Assembly: GCF_003002815.1 (NCBI RefSeq)
Contig: NZ_PVTF01000001.1
Coordinates: forward strand, 620,001 to 684,000
Source of the DNA: Umezawaea tangerina
Lineage (GTDB): Bacteria > Actinomycetota > Actinomycetes > Mycobacteriales > Pseudonocardiaceae
Direction of reading: 5' to 3'
Length of the DNA: 64,000 nucleotides
Positions 37,041-45,973 of this stretch are shown here, one piece after another. Position 1 is the first letter of the stretch. Each line of letters begins with the position of its first letter. Below the pieces are notes generated by a model. It was not told where the DNA came from. It worked only from the letters and a program-made list of their open reading frames with translations, and made no database searches. Both the position numbers and the translations under genes were made by a program.

Positions 37041-37053
37041 CATCGGGGTGGGG

Positions 37054-37314
37054 TCAGTCCTGCGGCTTGTTCTCGCGGATCTGGTAGATCCGGGCGCGGG
37101 TCAGGCCGGTGATCTTGCAGAGTTCGACGACGCGCACGTTGCGGGACAGCTCGGCGTGGATCAGGGCGTCGCGGTGGGCGTGGGCGGTGAGGCGGGCGGC
37201 CCTGGCGCGGGTGAGGGCTTCGGTCTGTTCGGCCATGTGCCGTTCCGCGTCGGCCAGTGCGGTGACCGCCTCGAGCAGTTCGGGGTTCACGGTGTCGGCG
37301 TTCTCGCGGGGCAT
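37054..37314 (-). CDS. Small coiled-coil/helix-turn-helix protein
   Basis: An 86-residue protein with a long charged helix (about residues 9-55, heptad-like) and a C-terminal helix-turn-helix (VVELCKITGLTRARIYQIRENK). AGGACCC precedes the ATG. It is likely a small DNA-binding regulator, but I recognise no named family. A cluster of CTAGAC/GTCTAG half-sites lies directly upstream. Confidence 0.65.
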   Translation of the reverse strand: MPRENADTVNPELLEAVTALADAERHMAEQTEALTRARAARLTAHAHRDALIHAELSRNVRVVELCKITGLTRARIYQIRENKPQD

Positions 37315-37342
37315 GGGTCCTCCGGGAAGAGCGGGCAGGTCT

Positions 37343-37376
37343 GTCTAGCATTTCGCATATCGCTAGACATGTCTAG
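37343..37376. promoter_or_regulatory. Operator-like cluster of GTCTAG half-sites
   Basis: GTCTAGC (37343-37349) and GCTAGAC (37362-37368) form an inverted repeat with a 12-base spacer, and CTAGACATGTCTAG (37363-37376) is a perfect 14-bp palindrome sharing the middle half-site. CTAG is rare in GC-rich genomes, so three copies in 34 bases is striking. It lies between two small HTH genes. Confidence 0.6.
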
Positions 37377-37389
37377 TCGGAATGCCCGC

Positions 37390-37767
37390 CTAGGCTCCGA
37401 AGTTCTCCACGAGCCAGGCGCAGAGCTCGGGTTCGGTCATCTCGGGGAACTCGTCGGCGAACACGGTGAGCGAGCGGGTGGCCTCGGCGCGGGTGAGGCC
37501 GCGGGCGGCGGCGGCGCGGAAGTAGTCCTGGCGGGCGGCGGTGGGGCGGCCGCCGCCGGTGCCGCGGCCGGGCAGGGCGTCGCGCCAGCGGGTGATCTCC
37601 GCGAGCCGTTCCGGCCGCCAGCCCGGTGTGCCGTCGACCTCGACGTCCGGTTCGGGGAACGGGTGGGTGGAGTGGGCGGGGAAGCGGGAGCGCCACTTGT
37701 GCACGCCGTGGCGGGTGACGCCCATCGCCTCGGCGACGCCGACGACACCGAGGTACTGCCTGCTCAT
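37390..37767 (-). CDS. Small HTH protein (AlpA/MerR-like, unknown)
   Basis: A 125-residue protein. Residues 5-28 (YLGVVGVAEAMGVTRHGVHKWR) look like the helix-turn-helix of AlpA/MerR-like proteins that bind mobile-element or phage DNA. The C-terminal half carries RGLTRAEATRSLTVFADEFPEMTEPELC. The ATG at 37767 is chosen so the HTH begins near the N-terminus; the frame could extend to 37809. The function is unknown. It lies upstream of the 86-residue HTH gene on the same strand. Confidence 0.6.
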   Translation of the reverse strand: MSRQYLGVVGVAEAMGVTRHGVHKWRSRFPAHSTHPFPEPDVEVDGTPGWRPERLAEITRWRDALPGRGTGGGRPTAARQDYFRAAAARGLTRAEATRSLTVFADEFPEMTEPELCAWLVENFGA

Positions 37768-37820
37768 GGCGCCCCGTTCGGCCAATACTTCGACTCTGAC
37801 CGAGACCAAGTTACACGACA

Positions 37821-37851
37821 GCGGCCCCCGCCCGCGGAGGGCGGGGGCCGC
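37821..37851 (-). terminator. Terminator after RibD-like reductase gene
   Basis: A perfect 13-bp stem GCGGCCCCCGCCC with complement, loop of five bases, begins 6 bases after the stop codon of the gene at 37858. Confidence 0.85.
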
Positions 37852-37857
37852 CGGTGG

Positions 37858-38544
37858 TCAGGAGGCGCTGTCGCGCTCGTAGCGGAGCAGCACGACGCCG
37901 TTGCCGAACGTCCTGGTGTCGAGGTGGCGCAGGTTGGTGCGGTCGTCGGTCGGGGAGAAGAGCGGCTTGCCGCTGCCGATCAGGACCGGGTGGACGTAGA
38001 CGTGGTAGCCGTCGACCAGGTCGTGCCTGCGGAACTCGGCGATCAGGTCGGCGCCGCTGAGCGCGAGGTCGCTGCCCGGCTTGGCCTTGAGGGCGAGGAC
38101 CTCCTCGACGACGACGTCGCGGACGATGGTGGTGTTCCAGTCGGCGTGCTGGAGGGTCTTCGAGTAGACGACCTTCGGCATGTCGCGCCAGATGCGGGCG
38201 AACTCCGCGACCGGCTTGCTGACGGTCGGGCCGCGCCGGACGGCGCCCCCTTCCGGCCAGAACTCCTGGACGGGCTCGGCGCTGGCGGCCGGCTTGTCCA
38301 GGTTCTCGGGCCAGAACTCGGCACCGCGGTCGGACGCGGACGAGGACGTCCCGTCGGCGGTCGGCCAGTAGGCGGCCATCAGCTCGTGGGTCACGCGTCC
38401 GCTCAGGAAGCCGCTCATGCTGCCGAGCTGCTCGTTGAGGTGGGTGTGCAGCTCTTCGTCGACCAGGTGCCAGTCGATCTCCCGGTTCGGCCCCTCGATG
38501 TACCCGTCGAGGGATACCGACACCGACACGATGATCTTCCTCAA
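37858..38544 (-). CDS. Dihydrofolate reductase-like / RibD C-terminal domain protein
   Basis: A 228-residue protein of the RibD_C (DHFR-like) family. The start RKIIVSVSVSLDGYIEG, the NADPH-binding ALSGADLIAEFRRHDLVDGYHVYVHPVLIGSGKPLF and the end TFGNGVVLLRYER are typical. Proteins of this group are widespread in actinomycetes as uncharacterised reductases. The TTG start at 38544 follows AGGACG closely. It is a single gene ended by a strong hairpin. Confidence 0.87.
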   Translation of the reverse strand: MRKIIVSVSVSLDGYIEGPNREIDWHLVDEELHTHLNEQLGSMSGFLSGRVTHELMAAYWPTADGTSSSASDRGAEFWPENLDKPAASAEPVQEFWPEGGAVRRGPTVSKPVAEFARIWRDMPKVVYSKTLQHADWNTTIVRDVVVEEVLALKAKPGSDLALSGADLIAEFRRHDLVDGYHVYVHPVLIGSGKPLFSPTDDRTNLRHLDTRTFGNGVVLLRYERDSAS

Positions 38545-38575
38545 AACGTCCTCGCTTCGATATGTGGAGAGCGGG

Positions 38576-39160
38576 TCAGTCCTCTTCCTCGTCGGCGAAC
38601 GGGTCCTCGGAGGTCGCGGGGTCCCAGGACAGGCCGGGGACGCCCCATTCGTTGGCGCGCATCATGCGCTTGGCCTCGCGCTTGTACCTGCCGACCAGGC
38701 GGTCCAGGTACAGGTAGCCGTCGAGGTGGTCGGTCTCGTGCTGGAGGCAGCGGGCGAAGAAGCCGGTGCCCTCCACCTCCAGGGGGTTCCCGTCCGCGTC
38801 CTGCCCGGTGACCTTGGCCCACCGGGCGCGCCCCGTCGGGAACGTCTCGCCGGGCGCGGACAGGCAGCCCTCGAAGTCGTCGTCGGGGTCGGGCATGCCC
38901 TGCGGGACCTCGGAGGTCTCCAGCACCGGGTTGACGACGACGCCGCGGTGGCGGACGCCCTCGTCGTCGGGGCAGTCGTAGACGAACAACCGCTGGGCCA
39001 CACCGATCTGGTTGGCCGCCAGGCCCACGCCGTGCGCCGCCGCCATGGTCTCGTACATGTCGGCGATGAGGGTCCGCAGCCCGTCGTCGAACGCCTCCAC
39101 GGGCTTCGTCGGGTTGTGCAGCACCGGGTCACCGGCGATCCGGATGGGGTGAACAGCCAT
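38576..39160 (-). CDS. def: Peptide deformylase
   Basis: A 194-residue metalloenzyme that removes the N-formyl group from nascent proteins. All three motifs are present: GVGLAANQ (44-51), EGCLS (97-101, metal ligand Cys99) and HETDH (141-145). The C-terminus is acidic (DPFADEEED). The ATG at 39160 begins [14 protein letters not shown], the usual N-terminus. It is divergent from the DUF3263 gene, as in Mycobacterium tuberculosis (def/Rv0430). Confidence 0.95.
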   Translation of the reverse strand: MAVHPIRIAGDPVLHNPTKPVEAFDDGLRTLIADMYETMAAAHGVGLAANQIGVAQRLFVYDCPDDEGVRHRGVVVNPVLETSEVPQGMPDPDDDFEGCLSAPGETFPTGRARWAKVTGQDADGNPLEVEGTGFFARCLQHETDHLDGYLYLDRLVGRYKREAKRMMRANEWGVPGLSWDPATSEDPFADEEED

Positions 39161-39310
39161 GGTCGGAGAGCTTATCGGCGTGTCAGCGCGGACGCGCCGA
39201 CTGATGAAGCGACCCCGATCACGATCACGTGATGTAATTGGCCATTGGGAATCACACGGGATGGGCAGCTTGCGTCCGCAGGTGCTCCGGACCGTGAGGC
39301 GAGGAGCCAG

Positions 39311-39622
39311 ATGGACGCCGCAGGGGCACTGGCGCCGGCAGAGGAGCCGGACGACGGTTTGAACGGCAGGGAGCGGGAAATCCTCGCCTTCGAACGCCAG
39401 TGGTGGAAGTACGCGGGTGCCAAGGAACAAGCGGTGAAAGAGCTGTTCGACATGTCGGCGACCCGGTACTTCCAGCTGCTCAACGCCCTGATCGACAAGG
39501 AGGAGGCCCTCGCGGCCGAGCCGATGCTCGTGAAACGCCTCCGCAGACTCCGCACGGTCCGGCTGCGCGCACGTTCGGCGCGCCGCTTCGGTTTCGAGCC
39601 GAATGGTGTCGAGCAGCGATGA
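39311..39622 (+). CDS. DUF3263 family protein
   Basis: A 103-residue small basic protein. The conserved core [46 protein letters not shown] has the look of a sigma-region-4-like helix-turn-helix. GAGGAG lies four bases before the ATG. The stop overlaps the next gene (ATGA). In Mycobacterium the corresponding pair is Rv0430-Rv0431. The function is unknown. Confidence 0.85.
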   Translation: MDAAGALAPAEEPDDGLNGREREILAFERQWWKYAGAKEQAVKELFDMSATRYFQLLNALIDKEEALAAEPMLVKRLRRLRTVRLRARSARRFGFEPNGVEQR

Positions 39623-40242
39623 GCTCACCGGAATCCCCCAGTTCGTCGCACCCCGCCCGCGCGGCCGGTTTCGCGCTGATCGGCGTCGCCCTGGTGGCGC
39701 TGGTCATCGGCGTCGTCACGCTGTTCTCCGGCGGCGGTGACGACACGGCCTCGGGCCCGTCGGACCAGCCGAGCACCGGCGCGCCGTCGGAGTCGACGTC
39801 GGCGCCCGCGCCCGCGTCGTCGACGGAACCGCCCGCGAGCTCGGCGCCGCCGACCACGACCTCCGAGACGCCGCCGCCCGCGACGACCACCACCGCGCCG
39901 CCCGAGACCCCGCCGACGACACCCGCGGGCCAGCAGGCGGTGGAGAAGCCGCCGGTGCGGGTCTACAACAACAGCACCATCTCCGGGCTCGCCGCGAAGG
40001 CGACCGAGGACGTGAAGCGGTCCGGGTGGAACGTCGTCGACACCGGCAACTACTCGCAGGGCCAGATCCCGACGACGACCGTCTACTACCGACCGGGCAC
40101 ACCGGAGGAGGAGTCGGCGAAGGCGCTCGCGAACGTCATGCAGGCGCGGGTGGAGGCCCGGTTCGACGGGATCCAGGCCGCGCACGACGGGATCATCGTG
40201 ATCGTGACGAACGACTACAAGGGCCCGCAGAACGTGAAGTAG
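39619..40242 (+). CDS. LytR C-terminal domain membrane protein
   Basis: A 207-residue protein. It has a short cytoplasmic N-terminus, one transmembrane helix (about residues 15-37) and a Thr/Ser/Pro/Ala-rich wall-spanning linker (about 43-105). A LytR_C domain ([32 protein letters not shown] to the end) completes it. It is coupled to DUF3263 by a four-base overlap. A role in the cell envelope is likely but unproven. Confidence 0.87.
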   Translation: MSSPESPSSSHPARAAGFALIGVALVALVIGVVTLFSGGGDDTASGPSDQPSTGAPSESTSAPAPASSTEPPASSAPPTTTSETPPPATTTTAPPETPPTTPAGQQAVEKPPVRVYNNSTISGLAAKATEDVKRSGWNVVDTGNYSQGQIPTTTVYYRPGTPEEESAKALANVMQARVEARFDGIQAAHDGIIVIVTNDYKGPQNVK

Positions 40243-40283
40243 GCCGGTCCGGGTGGTGCGGGAGTCCGCACCACCCCGACCCG

Positions 40284-42518
40284 CTACTGCTTGCGGGAGT
40301 CGGCGTAGGCGGCCAAAGCGGCCAGCTGCACCGGGTCCAGCGACGGGCGCACCGCCTTGCGGGCGCTGGTGAGGTGCGCCGCGGTGACCACGGCGGCCTC
40401 CAGCGACTCGCGCATCGCGGTCAGCGCCGCCTCGCGGATCAGGGCCGCGCAGTCCGCGGCCGAGTAGCCGTCCAGCGTCTCCGCCAGTTCGTCCAGGTCC
40501 ACGTCGTCGGCGAGCGGGGTGTTGCGCGAGGACGCGCGCAGGATGGCGCCGCGGGCCTCGCCGTCCGGCGGCGGGACGTAGACGAGGCGTTCCAGGCGGC
40601 CGGGGCGGAGCAGGGCGGGGTCGACCAGCTCGGGGCGGTTGGTGGCGCCGAGGACGATGACGTCGCGCAGGGGCTCGACGCCGTCGAGCTCGGTGAGCAG
40701 GGCGGCGACGACGCGGTCGGCCACACCGGAGTCCGAGGACTGGCCGCGGCGGGGAGCCAGGGCGTCGACCTCGTCGAGGAAGATCATGGCGGGGGCGGCC
40801 TCGGCGGCGCGGCGGAACAGCTCGCGCACGGCCCGTTCGGACTCGCCGACGAACTTGTCCATCAGCTCGGCGCCCTTGACCGACAGCACGTTCAGCTGGC
40901 CGGTGCCCGCGAGCGCCCTGATGAGGAACGTCTTGCCGCAGCCGGGAGGACCGTAGAGCAGCAGGCCGCGCGGCGGTGCGACACCGAGGCGGGCGAACGA
41001 GTCGGGGTAGCGCAGCGGCCACAGGGCGGCCTCGGTGAGGGCCTGCTTGACCTCGGTCATGTCGCCGACGTCGTCCAGCGTCAGGCCGCCGGTCTGCAAC
41101 GTGTCCGAAGTGGACATCGACACCGGGCGCACGGTGTCCAGCGCGCCGAGCAGGTCCTGTTGCGCCACACGGGGTTCGTCCTGGTCGCGTTGGCGCAGCG
41201 CGGAGCGGACGGCGGCGTCGCGGCGCAGCGCGACGAGGTCGGCGACGACGAAACCCGGTGTGCGGTCGGCGATCGCGCCCAGATCCACGTCGGACTCGAC
41301 CGGAACGTCGCGCAGCAGCATGCGCAGCAGCTCGGTGCGGCTGCGGCCGTCGGGCAGGGCCAGGGTCAGCTCGCGGTCGACCAGCTCCGGCACGCGCAGC
41401 CGGGGGTCGATGGACTCGGGGTGCGCGCTGGTCACGACGAGCGCCAGGCCCTTGGTGCGCACGGCGGAGCGCAGGATGTCGAGCACGACGGTCGCGACCG
41501 GCGGCGGTGAGGTGGCGGGCAGCAGCACGTCCACGTCGGTGAGCAGCAGCACGGCGGGCCGTTCGCTCGACGACGCCGCGGCCACGGCGTCCGCCAGCCG
41601 CTGCGCGGTCGCGTTCGCCTCCAGCACGGCGATGCTCGGCGCGGCCAGCTCCACGACGTCGGCGTCCACGCTCTGCGCCACGGACCGCACCAGCGTCGCC
41701 TTGCCGACGCCCTCCGGCCCGGCGACCAGCGCCGCGAGCCTGGCCGACGCGCCGAGCTTGGCGAGCAGGTCGGGGCGCAGGAACGTCAGGTCGAGCCACT
41801 CGGTGAGCCGCTTCGCGCAGTCGCGCTGGCCGACGAGGTCCGCCACCGGCGGCACGACGGCGTGCTCCACGGCCGGCACGAACGACGGGGAGGCCTCGCG
41901 GGCGGTCACCGCGCTCTGGAGCTGGGTCCCGGCGGCGACCACCGGCGGGGCGTCACCGGTGCGGGCGCCGTCGCGCCAGCCGACCACGCTGGACGGCTGC
42001 ACGGCGACCGGGCCCGCCGGGTCGGTGGCGGTGATGGTGAGCAGCTCGTTGGTCCACGTCATGCCGATCGCGTTCGACAGCTTCCGCCGCGTGGTGCTGA
42101 CGTCCACGCCGGGCGGCGGCGCGAGGTCCTGCGGCAGCAGCGACACGGCGTCCCCGACGGTGAGCACCTTGCCGGTCAGCGCGAGCCGCAGCGTCTCGGG
42201 CGTCAACGAGGTCGTGGCCAGCCGCGACCCGGACACGGTCACCGACCGCGCGCCCGCCACGTCGACGGGGGCCACGACGATCTCGGACCCCTCCACCACG
42301 CCGAGGTTCGACAGCGTCACGTCGTCGACCAGCACCACACCGGGCGGCCCGTCGCCGTCACCGGCGGCGGCCAGCGCCGCGCTCACCCGCGCCCCGGTCA
42401 GCTTCACCGCGTCCCACGCGCGCAGCCCGAGCGCGTCGAGGACCTCCGGGTGCAGGCGCACGACACCACGGCGGGTGTCCAACGCGGACGGGGACAGCCG
42501 AGCGGTCAGCGTGATCAC
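40284..42518 (-). CDS. Tandem AAA ATPase (CDC48/p97-like) with degenerate first domain
   Basis: A 744-residue protein. The N-terminal CDC48-N-like double-psi barrel (about 1-180) is followed by D1 and D2 AAA domains. D1 has GPEGVGKAT as Walker A but LLLTDVDVLL in place of a DE Walker B, so ATP hydrolysis there is doubtful. D2 is canonical (YGPPGCGKTF, MIFLDEVDAL, GATNRPELVDPALLRPGR). It probably unfolds or remodels proteins in the cytosol. The orthologue in M. tuberculosis is Rv0435c, next to pssA, as here. GTG start. Confidence 0.9.
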   Translation of the reverse strand: MITLTARLSPSALDTRRGVVRLHPEVLDALGLRAWDAVKLTGARVSAALAAAGDGDGPPGVVLVDDVTLSNLGVVEGSEIVVAPVDVAGARSVTVSGSRLATTSLTPETLRLALTGKVLTVGDAVSLLPQDLAPPPGVDVSTTRRKLSNAIGMTWTNELLTITATDPAGPVAVQPSSVVGWRDGARTGDAPPVVAAGTQLQSAVTAREASPSFVPAVEHAVVPPVADLVGQRDCAKRLTEWLDLTFLRPDLLAKLGASARLAALVAGPEGVGKATLVRSVAQSVDADVVELAAPSIAVLEANATAQRLADAVAAASSSERPAVLLLTDVDVLLPATSPPPVATVVLDILRSAVRTKGLALVVTSAHPESIDPRLRVPELVDRELTLALPDGRSRTELLRMLLRDVPVESDVDLGAIADRTPGFVVADLVALRRDAAVRSALRQRDQDEPRVAQQDLLGALDTVRPVSMSTSDTLQTGGLTLDDVGDMTEVKQALTEAALWPLRYPDSFARLGVAPPRGLLLYGPPGCGKTFLIRALAGTGQLNVLSVKGAELMDKFVGESERAVRELFRRAAEAAPAMIFLDEVDALAPRRGQSSDSGVADRVVAALLTELDGVEPLRDVIVLGATNRPELVDPALLRPGRLERLVYVPPPDGEARGAILRASSRNTPLADDVDLDELAETLDGYSAADCAALIREAALTAMRESLEAAVVTAAHLTSARKAVRPSLDPVQLAALAAYADSRKQ

Positions 42519-42568
42519 GGCAAGAGCCTAGTGCGAGCACCGCGTTCCCGTCCGGTGTCCCGAGACGA

Positions 42569-42604
42569 CGAAAGGGGCCTCCCGATGTCGGAAGGCCCCT
42601 TTCG
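42569..42604 (-). terminator. Terminator after pssA
   Basis: A 12-bp perfect stem CGAAAGGGGCCT with AGGCCCCTTTCG around a 12-base loop, in the gap downstream of the pssA stop and upstream of the AAA gene. Confidence 0.8.
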
Positions 42605-42616
42605 GACGTGGTGGAG

Positions 42617-43594
42617 CTAGTTCTGGCTCGGGTCCTTGGGCGTCTGGTCGCGGCGCAGCCCCAGCTGGCGCCAGTTGCGCCGCCGCACACCCGCGTCGGA
42701 GCCGGTCTTGGTCGGGTCGACGCCGTTGCGCCGGGGCAGCCTGGCCACCCGCAGCGCCGCACCGGCGACCCGGCCGCGCAACGGCTGGCGCAGCCCGAGA
42801 CGGCGGTTGGCCACGCCGTGCGCGCGCCGGATCGCCCTGCGGTCCGCGGCGGGCACCTCCCACGCCTCGGGGTGCTTGGCGAGCCAGCGGGAGCGGCGCA
42901 CGGAGTACGGCAGGTGGCCGAGGTAGACGACCATCGCCGCGATCAGGGCGACCAGCGGGTAGGTGATGATCGCTGCCCCCAGCAGGGCCACCAGCACCAG
43001 CAGCGGCGCCACCGCGCGCGGCGGCACCTTGATGGTCTTCACCGACAACGTGGGGATCCTGCTCACCAGCAGCAGGGCGATCGCGACCGTCCACACCGCC
43101 ACCACGTAGACGTTGGACCACCAGCCGTCGTGGCCCATCTGCTCCTGCACGATCAGCGGCAGCAACAGCAGCAGGCCGCCCGCGGGAGCGGGCACACCGA
43201 CGAAGAACTCCTTGGCGTACGGCGGTTGTTCGACGTCCAGCAGGGTGTTGAACCTGGCCAGCCGCAGCACCATGCACACCGCGAACACCAGCGCGACGAC
43301 CCAGCCGCCGCGGTTGGGCTCGAAGCGCCACACGTAGATCACCAGCGCGGGCGCGACGCCGAACGAGATCGCGTCGGCCAGCGAGTCCAGCTCCGCCCCC
43401 ATCTTGCTGGTGGCGTCCAGCAGCCGCGCGATCCGGCCGTCGAGCCCGTCGAGCAGCGCCGCGGCGGCGATCGCGCCGATCGCCGCCGCCCACATGCCGA
43501 CGATCGCGAACTGCACCGCCGACAGGCCCGCGCTCATCGCGAGGACCGTGATGGCGTTGGGTAGCAGCCGGATGCCCGGCGTGCTGGGTGCCAA
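42617..43594 (-). CDS. pssA: CDP-diacylglycerol-serine O-phosphatidyltransferase
   Basis: A 325-residue membrane enzyme that makes phosphatidylserine. The CDP-alcohol phosphotransferase signature (DGLDGRIARLLDATSK followed by MGAELDSLAD) is at about residues 49-74, with eight or so hydrophobic segments and a long basic C-terminal tail. The TTG start has GGAGGGC seven bases upstream and lies three bases after the psd stop, so psd and pssA are one operon. Confidence 0.93.
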   Translation of the reverse strand: MAPSTPGIRLLPNAITVLAMSAGLSAVQFAIVGMWAAAIGAIAAAALLDGLDGRIARLLDATSKMGAELDSLADAISFGVAPALVIYVWRFEPNRGGWVVALVFAVCMVLRLARFNTLLDVEQPPYAKEFFVGVPAPAGGLLLLLPLIVQEQMGHDGWWSNVYVVAVWTVAIALLLVSRIPTLSVKTIKVPPRAVAPLLVLVALLGAAIITYPLVALIAAMVVYLGHLPYSVRRSRWLAKHPEAWEVPAADRRAIRRAHGVANRRLGLRQPLRGRVAGAALRVARLPRRNGVDPTKTGSDAGVRRRNWRQLGLRRDQTPKDPSQN

Positions 43595-43597
43595 GGA

Positions 43598-44308
43598 TCA
43601 GCCCTCCGGGAGCTCGGCGAGCACGGTCTCGCCGCCGATGGTGCGCATGCCCGCCTCGACGAGGGGGCGGCTGCCGCGCGGCACGTAGAGGTCCACGCGC
43701 GAGCCGAACCTGATCAGGCCGTACGTCTGGCCCGCGTCGACCTTCTCGCCCTCGACGACCTGGCACACGATGCGGCGGGCCACCAGGCCCGCGATCTGCA
43801 CCACGACGAGGTCGTGGCCGGAGGTGGTGCGTAGCAGCACGGTGTTGCGCTCGTTGACCTCGCTGGCCTTGTCCAGGTCCGCGGAGAGGAACTTGCCCGC
43901 GTGGTAGGACACCTGGCGGATCTCGCCGGCGGCGGGGACGCGCTGGACGTGCACGTCGAAGACCGACAGGAACACGCTGATCCGGATCATCGGGTCGGTG
44001 CCGAGGCCCAGCTCCGCGGGCGGGGCGACCTCGACGACGTGCGACACGGTGCCGTCGGCGGGCGCGACCGCCACGCCGGGCCTGGTCGGCAGCACCCGCT
44101 TCGGCTCGCGGAAGAACCAGGCGACCCAGGCCGTGACGAGGAACCCGAGCACGCCCGCGCGCTTGGAGAACCGCCTCACCAGGAGACTTGCCACCGCCGC
44201 TCCCGCGACGAAGGGGCGGCCCGCGGGGTGCATGGGGGGCACGATGCCCCGTGCGAGCTCGATGAAGTGGGAAACGCCACCACTGTGCTGATCGCGGTCG
44301 GAGTTCAT
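43598..44308 (-). CDS. psd: Phosphatidylserine decarboxylase
   Basis: A 236-residue pyruvoyl enzyme of the short type. The self-cleavage site is in IRFGSRVDLYVP near residue 210, where the serine becomes the pyruvoyl cofactor. FLSVFDVHVQRVPAAGEI is the other conserved block, with two N-terminal hydrophobic segments. It produces phosphatidylethanolamine from the PssA product. The ATG at 44308 lacks a strong ribosome-binding site, and a promoter about 190 bases upstream leaves room for other starts. Confidence 0.92.
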   Translation of the reverse strand: MNSDRDQHSGGVSHFIELARGIVPPMHPAGRPFVAGAAVASLLVRRFSKRAGVLGFLVTAWVAWFFREPKRVLPTRPGVAVAPADGTVSHVVEVAPPAELGLGTDPMIRISVFLSVFDVHVQRVPAAGEIRQVSYHAGKFLSADLDKASEVNERNTVLLRTTSGHDLVVVQIAGLVARRIVCQVVEGEKVDAGQTYGLIRFGSRVDLYVPRGSRPLVEAGMRTIGGETVLAELPEG

Positions 44309-44501
44309 TTCGTGGGGAATCCGTTGCTCTTCCGTGGTCGGGCTGTGCTTGGGCCGGCCACACGCTACGCCAAGCGCCCGTGGCGGTCGTCCGGCCGGCC
44401 CGCGCGTCCCCCGACTGAACGCGCGGACCGGCTGGACGGCCTGCTGGAGGGTGACGGCTGCGGTTTTGGCGAGCCCAAGGGGCCGCACGTCACGTACCTG
44501 C

Positions 44502-44530
44502 ACTGTAATCCGGGTCACATGCGTGATCAA
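44502..44530 (-). promoter_or_regulatory. psd-pssA promoter
   Basis: TTGATC (44530-44525), a 17-base spacer and TACAGT (44507-44502) on the minus strand form a good promoter immediately downstream of the M48 gene stop. The 5' leader of psd would be nearly 190 bases. Confidence 0.6.
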
Positions 44531-44532
44531 TG

Positions 44533-45966
44533 TCAGTCGGTGAGCGTTCGGTCACAAAGGGAGGCCACGCGCAGGCGTGCGCCCTCGGCCCGGCGGGGGT
44601 CGGCGACGGCCGGCGCGACCAGCCCGTCGACGTCCAGGCCGGTGCCGTCGGCCAGCACGACCCGCGGCTCGCCGCTCCAGTCCAGGGCGATCGACGCCCG
44701 GCCCGCGCGCAGCAGCTCGGCGACGACCGCGCCGCCCAGCAGCCGGGTGGCGGTGGCGACGAGCTGGTCGGCCGGAGCGCCCGCGGCGATCAGCGGCTCC
44801 CCGAGCCGCAGCAGCTCACCCCGGCCCAGCGCGGCGAGCACCTCGTCGGCGGTGCCGCGCTCGGCCGTGCCGCTGGTGCGGGCGGCGTCCGCCAGCACCG
44901 AGGCCATCCGCTCCGCCCGCGCCGCGTGCCCGAGGGCGAACACCTCCGGCCAGTCCGCGGCGGGGCCCGCGTCGCGGACCAGCTCGCGCTCCAGCTCGGG
45001 CACGTGGTCCAGCAGCGACCACGACGGCCGGTCGTCGGTGGCGGCGTCGCCCGCGGGCACGGCCTCCATCGCGGCGATCCGCTCCCGGACCGCCGGGTGG
45101 CTGTCGAACACCGACCCGGACTCCTCGTCGAGCATCCGGACGCCGATCGCGGCCAGCCGCTCGCGGACCTCGGCGTCCCCGAGGAAGGCGCGGAAGCCCG
45201 CGAGGACCGGCGGCGTGCGCCCGGCGTCCGGCACGAGCGCCAGGAGCTCCTGGTCGAAGTGCGCCCACGCGACCGACAGCGGGCCGATCGCGCGCAGCGC
45301 GGCCTGCGCGGTATCTCGGCCCGCGGCGGCGACGGAGGCCCGGTCGGCGCGCAGCTCCTGCTCGCGGTTGGCCGGTCCGGCGAGCACCGCGTAGAACCGC
45401 GCGAACTGGCCGAACAACCAGCCCGGCACCCCGTCGAGCCGGGCGGCGGTCAACCGCAGCGCGTCCTTGGCCCGGTAGGCGGTCGCGGACAGCCGCGGGT
45501 GCCCGCCGTGGTGGCCGAGCTCGTGCGCGAGCACCGACCGCAGCCCGCCGACGGACAGGCCCGCCAGCAGGGGCAGGCCGACCACCAGGTGGCGCTCGCC
45601 CCCGCGCAGGCCGGACAGCGGGGTCCGCTCCCGCACGGCCGCGGTCACCTCGGGGACCAGCCGGACGGCGTCCGGCGCACGGGTGCCCGCGACCGCGGCC
45701 AGCTCGTCGACCACCCGCCACAGCTCCGGCTGCGCCTCGCGGGTCACCGGCACCCCCGGTGGCTCCGGCCCGACCCGGACGGCGGCGAGCACGACCCGGC
45801 CGATCGCCAGGGCCACCAGCGCGGCCACGACCCCGAGCCCCACCGCCCCGGCGCCGCCGTGACCCTCGGCGAACGCCCGGACCACCAGCACGGCCGGGCC
45901 CAGCACGAGGCCGACCGCGACCACGAGGAAGCCGACCAGCACGGACAAGGCGAGCGCGACGCGCAT
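44533..45966 (-). CDS. M48-family zinc metallopeptidase (membrane)
   Basis: A 477-residue protein. Two N-terminal transmembrane helices (about residues 5-30 and 41-63) are followed by a peptidase domain. The zinc motif HELGHH is at residues 148-153, and the third ligand is likely in the NREQELRADRAS region. It resembles HtpX/M48-type proteases that act on membrane or secreted proteins. The ATG at 45966 is preceded by GGGGG; upstream in-frame sequence is the 27-bp repeat, which has no start codon in frame nearby. This gene interrupts the moeA-psd order known in Mycobacterium. Confidence 0.87.
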   Translation of the reverse strand: MRVALALSVLVGFLVVAVGLVLGPAVLVVRAFAEGHGGAGAVGLGVVAALVALAIGRVVLAAVRVGPEPPGVPVTREAQPELWRVVDELAAVAGTRAPDAVRLVPEVTAAVRERTPLSGLRGGERHLVVGLPLLAGLSVGGLRSVLAHELGHHGGHPRLSATAYRAKDALRLTAARLDGVPGWLFGQFARFYAVLAGPANREQELRADRASVAAAGRDTAQAALRAIGPLSVAWAHFDQELLALVPDAGRTPPVLAGFRAFLGDAEVRERLAAIGVRMLDEESGSVFDSHPAVRERIAAMEAVPAGDAATDDRPSWSLLDHVPELERELVRDAGPAADWPEVFALGHAARAERMASVLADAARTSGTAERGTADEVLAALGRGELLRLGEPLIAAGAPADQLVATATRLLGGAVVAELLRAGRASIALDWSGEPRVVLADGTGLDVDGLVAPAVADPRRAEGARLRVASLCDRTLTD

Positions 45967-45973
45967 CGAGACC

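Larger units (their letters stand above)
35935..37053 (-). mobile_element. IS110-family element or remnant (ends not resolved)
   Basis: The transposase is followed by only a short tail (to about 35935) and preceded by about 225 non-coding bases (36829-37053) of high GC. In IS110-group elements the upstream left end encodes the bridge RNA, so this segment is a candidate. I could not identify core dinucleotides or exact boundaries. The element sits between lysE-like and small HTH genes and interrupts a gene order otherwise conserved with Mycobacterium. Confidence 0.5.
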
